DNA of 14,296 nucleotides from Pavlovales sp. CCMP2436 (GCA_026770615.1 MU631358.1:423129-437424); one strand, 5' to 3'. Shown: positions 1-8,675, counted from the stretch's first letter. Translations and numbers: made by a program. Notes: generated by a model not told the origin, from the sequence alone.

Positions 1-150
1 CCCCGCCCCTCCTCAACCCCTGTGCATGGCCCACCGCCAGCGCTGCGGCCCGGGCTCGGCACCCCCGAGCGCTGCGTTCGCGCGCACGGGCGATCTTCTC
101 ACCCGCCCGCGACCCCCCCTTCCCCCTTCCCTCGGCACTCCACCATGGAG
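1..150 (+). other. probable 3' end of an intron of the GDT1-like gene
   Basis: This stretch has no recognisable part of the antiporter family. A run of pyrimidines (about 110-140) precedes two closely spaced AG dinucleotides at 149-150 and 152-153. Either would serve as a splice acceptor and both keep the same reading phase. I infer that the first half of the gene lies to the left of the window. The alternative is that translation begins at the ATG at 145, which would leave a half-length protein. Confidence 0.45.
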
Positions 151-582
151 CAGGCGTCCCAAATGGACGGCGGCGGCCCAAGCGACGAGCTCGAAGAGGT
201 GGAGGCTGAGCTCGGCAAAAAGGAGGAGGGCGACTCCTCCGAGCCCGACGACCTCGAGATCTGCGTGCGCAAGGAGGCGCCGCGGAAACGCGCGTTCCTC
301 GGACTCCCTCCCGCGCTGATCCAGTCCTTCACGCTCACGTTCCTCGCCGAGTGGGGCGACCGCTCGCAAATAGCTACGATCGCGCTGGCTGCAGCGAAGG
401 ACCCGGTGGGCGTAACGGTCGGCGGCACCATCGGGCACGCGCTCTGCACAGGCCTCGCGGTGATCGGCGGTCGGTTGCTCGCGAGCCGCATCTCCGAGCG
501 AATGGTAGCTTTTGTCGGTGGCGGCCTCTTCCTCGTCTTCGGCGTCGTCGCGATTTTCGAGGGACCGGCCAGCGCGCTGTGA
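151..582 (+). CDS. GDT1: TMEM165/GDT1 (UPF0016) family cation/proton antiporter, C-terminal part
   Basis: This is the second half of a TMEM165/GDT1 protein. The family comprises Golgi or plastid-envelope transporters that exchange Ca2+ or Mn2+ for protons. Seen in the sequence, numbering residues from the ATG at 145: an acidic cytosolic linker (14-40) containing ELEEVEAEL, which matches the central loop of the family; then the second conserved repeat with the hallmark E-x-G-D motif in FLAEWGDRSQ (66-75), whose Glu and Asp are thought to bind the cation; then GGTIGHALCTGLAVIGGRLL and a final hydrophobic helix (121-140). The stop is at 580-582. Full-length relatives have two such repeats and roughly 300 residues; only one repeat is here, so the N-terminal repeat is probably in upstream exons beyond the edge. 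The family assignment is strong. The 5' boundary is inferred. The gene converges on the CIP2A-like gene. Confidence 0.9.
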   Translation, partial: QASQMDGGGPSDELEEVEAELGKKEEGDSSEPDDLEICVRKEAPRKRAFLGLPPALIQSFTLTFLAEWGDRSQIATIALAAAKDPVGVTVGGTIGHALCTGLAVIGGRLLASRISERMVAFVGGGLFLVFGVVAIFEGPASAL

Positions 583-1576
583 GCCGCCCGCTCGCTCGCG
601 TGACAAAGCCCATGCGGGTGCGCAGGCCGGCGCGGGGCAGCTTGAGGCAGGTGTGGCGATAAGATCGGCGCGAGCTTGGGGCGCCACCGAGAACCACCGG
701 CTTGCTCCCCCCGCCCCCCTGAGCAACCACCGCCAAGGACAGTGGCCCGTGTGTGGCGGTAGATAGATCGCAAACTTTCTACGCAGCTCAGATTTGCCAA
801 GCGACCTTTCAGCAGATCAGCTCGTCTGGTCCCGAAATTATACCTTTTTGTGGATCGATATAGGTCAGGTTGTGGGTGGACCAGGAAGGTCGGCCCCAAA
901 ACACAAAACCGTGATTGTGAAATCCGCCGAGCGATGGCGGAACGGGTGGGCACTGGGTTATACTATGGCTCAGGTCAGGGGGTGCCAGCCTAGTGACATC
1001 TGCCTACGACCAGGTCAAATTATTAACGAAGGCAAAGACGAGACCGGGCCTGTATATATCTTTAAATATATGTGGTTAGTGTGGGACATTTGAAATAACT
1101 AGATTCGTATCTAACTAACTTTAAAAAAAAAACTTACGCCCAATAACTAACTTACTTCTTATATTACATACAAAAAATTCGATGTATGCTAACTAAATAA
1201 CTACTTACTACACTCACAAATTTCTCGGTTTTGAAAAAAAATGCAGCTAAAGTTACATGCATCATGCTAAATACTGTATCAACCAGCCCCCCTTTTTTTG
1301 AAAAAAGATTACGCTGTTACTTAGAACTTTACTGATTTAGAACCCCACGCGTACAAACTAAACTCACAAACTGCTGATAAACGTATAAAATCAAGCTCGC
1401 CGAGACGAATCCAGCAAGCCTAGAGCAAGCTCTGTCTTCAATAATCAATTATTGAGTACTTGAGCAATCGACCTGGTCGTTTTCCACTGCGGGCACTTGC
1501 GAGCGGGCACCTGGCCTTCGCCCGAAGCCATAGGGCTTCGTTGCGAATGCGGGCAGATCGAGGTAATATATGGCCG
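583..1576. other. 3' flank and AT-rich convergent spacer
   Basis: The first 170 bases are still GC-rich and probably belong to the 3' untranslated region of the antiporter gene. From about 760, and especially 1080-1450, the DNA is AT-rich with short homopolymer runs and many variants of ACTTACTAACTAA. The 99-codon frame at 794-1093 has no recognisable domain and its composition looks non-coding. I see no gene here. Confidence 0.5.
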
Positions 1577-1642
1577 CTAAGGCACGTAGCAGGCAATGGG
1601 CGAGGCAGCGCTCAAACCAGCACAACATTCAGAACAGTCAGA
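1577..1642 (+). repeat. dispersed repeat family A, copy 1
   Basis: This segment of about 66 bp, beginning CTAAGGCACG and ending CAGAACAGTCAGA, matches 9748-9813 with only about four mismatches. It also matches the reverse complement of 12874-12932 over its second half. Three copies in 14 kb show a dispersed repeat. It has no open frame worth reporting and no terminal inverted repeats that I can see. Confidence 0.75.
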
Positions 1643-1657
1643 AATAATTCAAGATTT

Positions 1658-1677
1658 ATATAGATAACTATCTATAT
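1658..1677. repeat. AT-rich perfect palindrome
   Basis: Two 9-bp arms (ATATAGATA and TATCTATAT) are separated by two bases. The palindrome sits just after family A copy 1 and just beyond the 3' end of the minus-strand CIP2A-like gene. It could be a cruciform or only a low-complexity by-product. Confidence 0.5.
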
Positions 1678-1693
1678 CTATATAGTTCTACTT

Positions 1694-1790
1694 CTAGCGA
1701 ACGTTCAGCACGCAGGTCGAGCGCCCGCGGGCCCTCCTCCCGGTGTCCGGCCATCCGCCCCCGCCGCCGGGGCGGGCTGCAAACTCCCGC
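1694..1790 (-). CDS. possible alternative last exon of the CIP2A-like gene
   Basis: At the end of the third exon the minus strand reads CTGAG^GTGAGC, a good splice donor that overlaps the in-frame TGA (1846-1848). If it is used, an acceptor at GCTAG (exon from 1790) continues the same frame for about 32 residues to a TAG at 1694-1696. An acceptor at TTGCAG (exon from 1776) would use another frame. Both introns would be very short, 59 or 73 bases. The simpler model ends the protein at 1846. A transcript would decide. Confidence 0.25.
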
Positions 1791-1845
1791 CTAGCGATTC
1801 GCGCAGCGCGGGGTCGACGGCGGCGCGGCCCGTGGCGAGTGCTGC

Positions 1846-4159
1846 TCACCTCAGCGGGGAGGCGCCCTCGCCGCTGAGGCGGCGCACCTCCGCCACGGCA
1901 TGTGTTGCGCGCTGCAGCAGCACCGCCTCGCGCTCGTACCAATTGGAGCCCGCGCCCGCCACCACGCCGCCGAGGCCGAAGTCGCCGAGCACGCCGCTGA
2001 GCTCGCCGCCGGGCTCTGCCGCGTTGCCGTGCAGCTGCTGCGAGAGCGAGGCAAGCGCCGAGGTGAGCCCCTGCGTGTGCGCGCGCTGTCGCGCCTGCAG
2101 CTCGAGCAGCGCCCTGCCTCGCTGCTCCGAGCTCGCCTCCGCCGCCGCGAGGTTGTCGCGCAGCTGGGCACCCTCGTCGCGCGCATCCGCCAGCGCGCTC
2201 AGCGCGTCGGCCAGCGCCGCACGTGCGTCGCGCGCCTCGTTCTCGTGCGCGCGCGCCGCCTGCGAGAGCTCGGCCAGGTGCGCGCGCAGGGTGCCCACCT
2301 CGGATCGCAGCACCTCGCGCTCGGCGCCCAGCTGCGCCGCCGCCGCCACCGCCTCGCCCGCACGCCTGCGCTCGGCTTCGACGGCGCCGCCCAGCTGGCC
2401 GCATTCCGCCGCCAAGTTCTTCGCCATGTGCGTGGCGGCCGCAGCAACGCGCCGGGCGTCGCGCGCCTCGGCCGCCGCGGCCTCGCGCTCGGCGGTCAGC
2501 GCGCACACCGCCAACTCGGAATGCGCCGCGAGCTCCTCGGCGGCAGCCGCGCGCTCGGCCTCTCGCGCCACCCCGTTGGCGGCGGCGTCCGCGGCCGCGC
2601 GCGCCTGCCCGAGCGCGGTGCGCAGGCTCGCCCCCTCGGCCTGCACCCGCTCGAGCTGCGGCCGCAGGGTCGCGGCGTCTGCCACGTCGCGCGCGCGCAA
2701 AGACTCCGTTTCGCGCAGCGCCGCGAGCGTGCGCTCGGCCGTCGACGTGGCCCCCTCCGCCTCGGCCTCCGCCAGGGCCCTCGCGCGCCCCGCCGCCTCC
2801 GCCGCGTCGCGCGCGAGCGCCGCCTCAGCGCCGCGCCGCAGCGCCGCGCCCTCCGCCGCCTCGGCGCGGCCGGCCAGCAGCGCGAGCTGCGAGGCGTAGG
2901 CCTTGCGCACCTCGCTGATCGCCGCCGCCGCCGCCGTCGACGCCGCAACGGCCACCGCCGCGCCGCCGCCACCGCCCCGTCCGATGGCGACCTGCCGCGA
3001 CGCCGCGTGGGCTGCCGCCTCGGCCGCCGCCGCCGCCGCGAGCGCACCGCCCGCCGTCTGCGCCTGCGCGGGGGGCAAGGCAGCGCCGCCCGCCGCCGCC
3101 GGACTGCGCGGTGGCTTAGGTCTGCCCTCGACGACGCACGCGGCGAGGGCGAGTGCGGCGGCGCGCGACACTGCCAGGCCCGACGAAGCGTGAGCGAGGG
3201 CCGAGGCGCCCCTGCCAGCGCTGTCGCCACGCGCCGCCGTGCCGCCCGCCCTGCCCGCCCCGCAGGCCCCTCCCACTCCCGTCGCGGCGCGCGCCGACGT
3301 AGCGCCCGCGAGCTTGGCGGCAAACGCGCGCGGGTTCACTCCCCCAACTCCCGCCGCCGCCCAGCCGCCGCCCGTCTCGTCCGCCGAGAGGGCCGCGGCG
3401 AGCGCCGCCCGTTGCCGCGCCGCCGCGTGTGAGCGCAGCGCCTCGGCCAGGGCGCGCACCTGCGGGTGGAGGCATCCGTGTGAGTGCAGGCTTGAAGGTA
3501 TGTGTGTACGTGTACGTGTGTTGTGTATGTGTGTGTGTGTGTATGTATGTATACGTGTGTATGTGCCTTGGTCAGGGCGCGCACCTGCGGGTGGAGGCAC
3601 GTGCGTATGCACCAGTGCAAGTTTGAAGATACGTGTGTATGTGCATACGCATGGAGATCACACAGTGGGCACCAGGGGGTCACGCAGTGGGCTATAGGGG
3701 GTCACACAGTGGGGCATATAGATCACACAGTGGGGCACTAGGGGGTACATGAACCGACGACGATGAGAGAGCTCGAGCGGAATAAATTGTACATATATAT
3801 TAAGCGGCTCAGCAGTTTTCAAGAGGTCTGTGTCTGAGAGCTTCATGCCAAACACGCACCAGAGAAAAATTAGACACACGGTGGGGCCAAGGGTGTAAGG
3901 GCTGGCAACTCAGGCCTCACTTTATTTCAACCGTTTGAGCACCCAATAAAATAATCGTCCTTATAAGTTAGACACACAGTGGGGCACAGCCGTTGCGTAA
4001 TAATAACTAACACAGCCTTTGCAGAATAATAACTAACACAGCCTTTGCGCACCGTCGGCTCGTCACGGAGCGCGCGCAAGTACCCCGCGGGCCCGCAGAG
4101 CGCGCCTGCCACGAGCAGCAGCGCAGTGGCCGTTGAGTCCCGCGAGCGTGCGGAGCCTT

Positions 4160-4191
<32 letters not shown>

Positions 4192-6694
4192 GATGATTGT
4201 GATGATTACGTTTATGATTGTTATGACTGTTGTTGCTGGTGCTGTTGTTATTATTGGTATACTCATCATTCTAATCATCAATATTGTTATAGTTAGTATG
4301 CTGATCAAAATAGAGAATGCGTATGCTCTTTTCTTCTTCTCTTTTTTCTCTTTTTTTACCGAGCAGCGAGGCCGCGAGCCGCGCGATGGCTGGGTCGCGC
4401 GCGAGAGCCGTGAGTTTGGATGATGGCGGTGGCGGGCGGGCGGGCGGTTCTGCGCTGCGGTCGGCGCCGTCGAGCAGCAGCATGGCGGAGGCGCCGGGGT
4501 AGTCGGCGGGGCGGTCGGCGGGGTAGTCGCCGGTGGAGTCGGTGGGCGAGTTGTCAAGGGAGCGCATCGGAGGCACCCCCGCGCCCCGCCCGGCCCCGCC
4601 GCCGCCGCCCGGCCCCTCGTGCGCCTGCGACTCGTCGTGCGCGCTCAGCGCGAGGACGGCCGCCAGCAGGTGCGACGCCGCCGGGCCGCCGTCTGCAAGG
4701 GCTGTCGCGGCGTGGGCGCGCGCGCGCAGAGCGGAGTGGCGCCAGCGCGGCTGGAGGAGGCGAGAGAGGGCCTCGCGCGCGCCCGGAGTCAGCGTGAGCG
4801 CGCGGAGAAAGGCGGCGGCGGCAGCCGCGGCGGAGGCGGCGGCGGGCGGCAGCGCCGGGCCGGCGCCTGCGCCGTCGGCGTCGTCGGCGTCCTCGTCGAC
4901 GGCCAGCAGCGACGCGGCAGCCGCCACGAGCTGCGCGGCGGCGGGCGCGGCGAGCATCGCCTCAGCGAGCTGCGGGCGCTGCGCCACGCACGCGCGCAGC
5001 AGCCGCAGCACGCTGACGAGGTGATCGCCGCTCGCCTGCTGCCAGCCGCTGGCCGGGCAGGCGGGCAGGCCGGGGAGTCCGGGCGCTGGAGAGCACCCGG
5101 AGGAGCCGTCGCTCCACCTGCCGGGTGTCTCCTCCGCGCGCGCCGCCGCGCGCTCGCTGCCCGTGTTCGCGAGGGAGGGCGAAAGCGACGCGGGGGCAGA
5201 GGGCGACGGCGAGACTGCAGCCCACGCCAGCGCGCGCGCGCCTGCCGGCGTTGATGCGCCGAGAGAACTCCCGGGCGCGCTGGAACGCCCGGACTCGCCG
5301 CCGAGCACGCCGGCAGCCACCAGCGCACCGAGCAGCGCGGAAGGCCTCCCGGGCCTTCCTCCGCCATCCGCGTGCAGGATGGCGCAGAGTGCCTCGCGTG
5401 CGCTGGGCAGGCTCGCGAGGTCTACCAGCGCAGCCAGCAGAGGCGCGGCCAACTCCGCCACAGCGGCCACGCCTGCGCCACCGCCCGCACCCGCCGCGCC
5501 GAGTAACGCGCCGAGCGCCTCGAGACCGGTGCGCAGCAGCTCGGCCAGCCACGCGTGCTCGCCGATCGCCGCGCGTGCCTCCTCGCCGCTGTGCGCCAGG
5601 GAGCGCAGCAGGCTCGCAGCCGTCCACGCGCGCGCCGTCAGCTCGCCGTCGAGCAAGTCGGCGTCGGCCTCAACAAACGAAGGCGCCGGCTTCTCCGCCT
5701 TCCCGGCGGCGCTCCCGCCCGACCTCGGCTGCGGCTGCGCCCTCGGCGTGGGGGCGCTAGCCTGCAGCGGCAGCAGCAGCGTGTCCCAGAGCGAGGGCAG
5801 TACCTTGCCCACGTTGGCGCAGCTGAAGAGTTCGACGCCGAGTGGCATGTGGAGCGAAAGCGTGGCGCACAGCGCCAGCGCCGAGACGAAGCGGCAGAGG
5901 CCGCGCACGCGCGCGCCCTCGGTGTCGGCGTCGGCGTCGCGCGGCGGCGACGCGGCACGCGGCCCCACGCCGGCGGCGTTGGCCGAGCGCGTGGGCGCGT
6001 CTGACTCGACCGTGTGTAACAGGGCGGCGTGCAGCTGTGCCGCATCGGGGTGCGTGCGCACATGCTCGATTGCGGCCAGGTTTCCATCGAGGCAGGATGC
6101 GACAAGCGACAAGCAGAGCTCCACCTCGACCTCCGCCTCCACACCGGCCGCACCGTGCAACTCCGCGCCGCCGGTGCGCGCGCCCGAGGGCCCACCGCGC
6201 ACGGCGCGCGCGCGTCTGCGCGCCGGGTCGAGCCGCAGGAGCGTGCCGATGAGCTCATCGAGCAGTGCACGCACCATGTTCGTCAGCTTTCCCAGCCCGT
6301 TGCCATTGGCGAGCGCACGCGACAGCACGACGAGGCAAAGCAGCCGCGAGCGTCTCTGAGCGTTGGGTTCGACAACCACGGAGGCGATCCGAATGGCGAG
6401 CGCGCGCCACTCGCGCGCGCCGAGCGGGAAGAGAACCGGGGCCGCGACAAGCACGCGCAGCAGCCGCAGTGCCGCGGCCTGTGCAGCCACCGTCGCCGCC
6501 GCCGCGGGCTGCGCGGCCATATCCTCGAGATACTCGAGCAGCTGCACGCGCTCGGCGCCGCTCGCACGCGCGAGCGAGAGCGCGGATGCGCGCACGGTAA
6601 GCGGGTGCGCGCGCAGCGAGGCGTCGAGGCGCCGCAGCCTGGTGCCGCGCGCCGCAGCCCCGCCGTCGAGCCGGAGAAGGTCGAGCGCGTCCAT
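1846..6694 (-). CDS. CIP2A: CIP2A-like ARM-repeat and coiled-coil protein (three exons)
   Basis: Join on the minus strand: 6694-4360 (2335 nt), 4156-4053 (104 nt), 3459-1846 (1614 nt including the TGA). The phases fit exactly, giving about 1350 residues. The start is the ATG at 6692-6694 (MDALDLLRLDGG); upstream in-frame codons look like 5' leader. Residues 1-about 830 are Leu/Ala-rich helical repeats of ARM/HEAT type, broken by low-complexity loops. Residues about 990-1290 form a long Ala/Glu/Arg coiled coil. Local matches to animal CIP2A as I recall it: a CLSLVASCLDGNLA block, a VSALALCATLSLHMPLGVELF block, a DPAIARLAASLLG block continuing across the first junction, and GVNPRAFAAKLAG just before the coiled coil. 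Animal CIP2A (about 905 residues) inhibits PP2A-B56 and works with TOPBP1 at mitotic DNA breaks. The longer length here comes mostly from Ala/Gly-rich inserts. No LxxIxE B56-docking motif was noticed. Orthology is inference, since a divergent ARM plus coiled-coil protein could resemble it. Confidence 0.68.
3448..3600 (-). repeat. duplicated splice-acceptor segment, 125 bp apart
   Basis: A 26-27 base block spanning the intron end and the exon start (3448-3474) recurs almost unchanged at 3573-3600. Weaker similarity continues on both sides: CTTCAA and TGCACT upstream, and a diverged exon start downstream. Using the upstream copy as acceptor would shift the frame, since 125 is not a multiple of three, so it is best read as a decoy left by a local duplication. 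Confidence 0.75.
3500..3565. repeat. GT/CA microsatellite inside intron 2
   Basis: This is a run of TGTG, TGTA and ACGTGT units. It lies between the two copies of the acceptor segment and accounts for most of the distance between them. Confidence 0.85.
3656..3748. repeat. 22-bp minisatellite, about four units
   Basis: The unit is close to GATCACACAGTGGGGC followed by AYTAGGGG. Four adjacent diverged units are present, and single related pieces recur near 3871 and 3967. It lies within intron 2 of the minus-strand gene. Confidence 0.85.
3791..3816 (+). repeat. partial copy of dispersed repeat family C
   Basis: The core AAGCGGCTCAGCA after a TATATATAT run resembles the first part of the family C copies at 12934 and 14059. 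The similarity stops after about 25 bases. Confidence 0.4.
3994..4049. repeat. tandem duplication of the intron 2 donor side
   Basis: Two units of about 27 bp share AATAATAACTAACACAG followed by CCTTTGC, with a third partial unit further left. In gene orientation the first unit begins inside the donor sequence, so the 5' end of this intron was also copied locally. Confidence 0.8.
4157..4359 (-). other. intron 1 of the CIP2A-like gene
   Basis: The donor is CTCG^GTAAAA and the acceptor is CATAAG^GCTCC. Exon 1 ends after one base of a codon and exon 2 supplies the other two, restoring a Gly codon and opening a 34-codon frame ending DEPT. Without splicing, the frame runs through a purine-rich stretch and stops in the intron. 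The 3' end is an ATC trinucleotide array, not a normal pyrimidine tract. Confidence 0.65.
4160..4208. repeat. ATG/CAT trinucleotide array next to the acceptor
   Basis: About eight perfect ATG units are followed by diverged GAT/TGT units reaching past 4250. On the gene strand the array reads ATC repeats ending only a few bases from the intron 1 acceptor. Confidence 0.9.
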
Positions 6695-7141
6695 CGCGCC
6701 GGCGCCCCGGCCCTCGCAGAAAAATGGGCTGAGCGCGCGAAAACAGCCCTCATTCAAAAAGTGTTGTGCCCGGCAGCGGCGGCGCCGTACCCGTGAGGTC
6801 CACTCATGTAAAAGGCCACACATACGCATCATGCCAGTTCCCGTGCTGCCTGCTCTCCAACCGCCCGCACTCGCTCCGCTCGCTTATCTGCACTGTTGCT
6901 GAACTGCCTCCGCCGTTGAGGCCACTTTAACATCAGCTTTTAAAAAATGTGAAACGCTCGCTACACCGATTCTCACAGCGAGACGGTGCCGGGGATTATG
7001 CCGGGGATCGGCCGGGGACAGTCGCCGCCCTTCCCAGCCCGCAACCAGATGCGCCGAATTTATACCCCCATAAACGCTTGCTGCACCGATTTCGATTCTC
7101 AAGCGAGAGCCGGTGAACTTCGCGACTGCTTTCTCTCGGGC
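6695..7141. promoter_or_regulatory. divergent promoter region
   Basis: The minus-strand CIP2A-like gene and the plus-strand STIMATE-SH3 gene start 447 bp apart and point away from each other, so this interval probably holds both promoters and 5' leaders. It shows the duplicated motif listed below, GC-rich CCGGGGAT repeats near 6989-7015 and a possible TATA-like TTTATACCCC at 7060. No specific binding site can be proved. Confidence 0.5.
6952..7115 (+). repeat. imperfect direct repeat, 120 bp apart, upstream of STIMATE-SH3
   Basis: AAACGCTCGCTACACCGAT at 6952-6970 recurs as AAACGCTTGCTGCACCGAT at 7072-7090. Both copies continue into TCTCA, AGCGAGA and CGGTG with small insertions. The second copy ends about 27 bases before the chosen start codon. 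Confidence 0.75.
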
Positions 7142-8125
7142 ATGGAGTGCGCGATCCTCGACGCGCTGCCGTCGACGGCGCTCGTGCTGCTCGTCGTCAT
7201 CGCCTCGGCCTTCGCGCTCTACGCGCTCATCTTCGCGCTCCGCTCTGCAGCGGGCGGAAGCCTCGGCAGGGTCCAGCGCAGCGCGTTTGTGTTCCTGCTG
7301 GACATCTCCAAGATCGCGCTCGTCCAGGCGGGCGGCGTGGCGCTGAGCGCGCTCTTCTCGCGTGGCGCGTTCGCCTCGGGCAAGTACGCGGCCGAGTTTG
7401 ACCCGCTCTCCTGGTTCTTTGCCACCTCGCTCGTCCGCGAGACCTTCGTCGTGCTCGTGGCACTGCTCTTCGGCGGCATCCTCACCTCGGGCCTCTTCAG
7501 CAACCTGGGCTCCCGGTGCGGGCTGATGAAGTGGACGGGCGCGCTACATTCGTTCGGGCGCTACTCGCCCGACGAGGCCGAGTCGGAGTCGCTCATCGGC
7601 GGCAGGTCGACCGGGCCGCGCACCTCCTGGTGGTTCGCGCAGCTGCTGCTGTGGCTCGGCTGCATGGCGGGTGCGCGCGAGCTCGCCGCGGTCGTGCTCC
7701 CCATTCTGCTCGCGCTTTGCGGCGCCAAGGCGCCTGACTACCTGCTCGCCAAGCTGATCTACGGCCTCAAGATGCCATGCGCTACGAAGCAGCTTGTCTT
7801 CGCAGTCGCGCTGCGGATAGTGGCCGAACTGATCCTGCTCGCCCTCGTCGACGCGTGTAACGGCTACGGGGGCTCGAGCAGACGAGCGGGGGCTCTGGGC
7901 GGGCAGTCGACGCTCGCCGTCGGCTCGCGCGTGCGCGCGCTCTGGAAGTACAACGCGCAGTACGAGGACGAACTCTCCTTCGAGGCAGGCGAGCTCATCA
8001 TCATCGACGGTGAGGTCCAAGGCGAGGAGCTCTGGTTCAAGGGACGCATCGGCGAGCGGGGCGGGCTGATTCCGTCCAACTACGTGGTGGATGAGGCCGG
8101 CTCGGCGATCGGCCGCGGCCGCTAA
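7142..8125 (+). CDS. STIMATE/TMEM110-like membrane protein with C-terminal SH3 domain
   Basis: A single-exon frame of 327 residues. I chose the ATG at 7142 (MECAILDALP) because it leads straight into the first helix; the 52 upstream in-frame codons overlap the repeated leader. Hydrophobic segments lie near 10-33, 48-73, 90-119, 162-192 and 215-240. Family-like features are LLDISK at the start of helix 2, DPLSWFF before helix 3, and a Trp-rich WWFAQLLLWLG helix 4. STIMATE is an ER multi-pass protein that supports STIM activation at ER-plasma membrane junctions; its fungal relatives are vacuolar membrane proteins. Residues 259-317 form an SH3 domain with the expected elements: ALWKY in place of ALYDY, DELSFEAGE, LWFKGRIGERGG and LIPSNYV. 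The aromatic and Pro/Asn/Tyr residues of the peptide-binding surface are kept. SH3 domains bind proline-rich peptides, so a cytosolic C-terminus is expected. The SH3 call is very strong and the STIMATE call moderate. I know of no STIMATE protein with an SH3 domain. Confidence 0.8.
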   Translation: MECAILDALPSTALVLLVVIASAFALYALIFALRSAAGGSLGRVQRSAFVFLLDISKIALVQAGGVALSALFSRGAFASGKYAAEFDPLSWFFATSLVRETFVVLVALLFGGILTSGLFSNLGSRCGLMKWTGALHSFGRYSPDEAESESLIGGRSTGPRTSWWFAQLLLWLGCMAGARELAAVVLPILLALCGAKAPDYLLAKLIYGLKMPCATKQLVFAVALRIVAELILLALVDACNGYGGSSRRAGALGGQSTLAVGSRVRALWKYNAQYEDELSFEAGELIIIDGEVQGEELWFKGRIGERGGLIPSNYVVDEAGSAIGRGR

Positions 8126-8675
8126 GCTGGCGGGTGCGCTGGCGGGTGCGCGGGGTAGCGGGCCGCAGCGGGCGGGCGGGGGGCAGCGGGCCGCAGCAAG
8201 CACGCGGGAGAGAGGCGCGCGCCGGCTGCAACGGGTTGCCTCCGTGTGCGCAGCCGGCGCGCGTCCCAGCTCCGTGCGGTGGCTGCGCTCCGCGGCTGCT
8301 GCCCAAGGCAACGCGAGGAACGCAACAAATACAGCATGAAGAAAACGCGAGCATATGTGCGCGCATCTCGCGAGGCACGAGGCAGGGGACCGTCGCACGC
8401 GCGGTGGCGCGCCGCGCCTCGCGATTGGACCCCGGCGGCGACACGCTCAAGCCCCTTGCCGCCGCACCGCCCACGAGCCAGCCGCCGTCGACGGGTCGGT
8501 CGCGCGGCCGCAGCGGCGAGTCAGCGTGACTTGCGCAGCGATGCACACGGCTCGGCGTTGACGCAATGACGGTTATCAGTGACGCAGTGGAGCAGTGATT
8601 CCAATGAAATTTTTAAGTATATTTTAGTGTCTATATGTACACATGCAGGTAGTGTAGTTAGTGTCTAGTTACATA
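8126..8675. other. GC-rich 3' flank turning AT-rich
   Basis: The first 430 bases are GC-rich, with short repeats of GCTGGCGGGTGCG and GGGCGGGC just after the stop codon, and probably contain the 3' untranslated region. Open frames on both strands are compositional. After about 8570 the DNA becomes AT-rich and leads into the inverted-repeat element. Confidence 0.45.

Larger units (their letters stand above)
3460..4052 (-). other. intron 2 of the CIP2A-like gene
   Basis: The donor is ACG^GTGCGC (exon ends at 4053) and the acceptor is CCCGCAG^GTGCGC (exon starts at 3459). The phase is 0 on both sides, and the joined protein reads RDEPT then VRALAEAL. The intron holds a duplicated donor-side segment, a 22-bp minisatellite, a GT/CA microsatellite and a displaced copy of its own acceptor. 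The first six intron bases equal the first six bases of the next exon. Confidence 0.65.

Noticed and set aside
22..144. Extension of the antiporter N-terminus back to the ATG at 24
   Set aside because: These codons show no transporter features, are Pro/Arg-rich and overlap a likely pyrimidine tract before the acceptor.
794..1093. A 99-codon plus-strand frame in the convergent spacer
   Set aside because: No domain, composition like the surrounding non-coding DNA, and no support from splice sites or neighbours.
1900..3432. A 510-codon plus-strand frame opposite the coiled-coil exon, plus several other long frames here
   Set aside because: Arg-rich, low-complexity translations expected opposite Ala-rich, GC-rich coding DNA. 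The minus strand gives regular coiled-coil heptads and joins in phase with its upstream exons.
3656..3748. CRISPR-like array
   Set aside because: The units are contiguous without unique spacers, lie in an intron and are in a eukaryotic context.
5163..6359. A 398-codon plus-strand frame opposite the ARM exon
   Set aside because: Ser/Ala/Arg-rich with no domain. The minus-strand frame carries CIP2A-like blocks and is longer.
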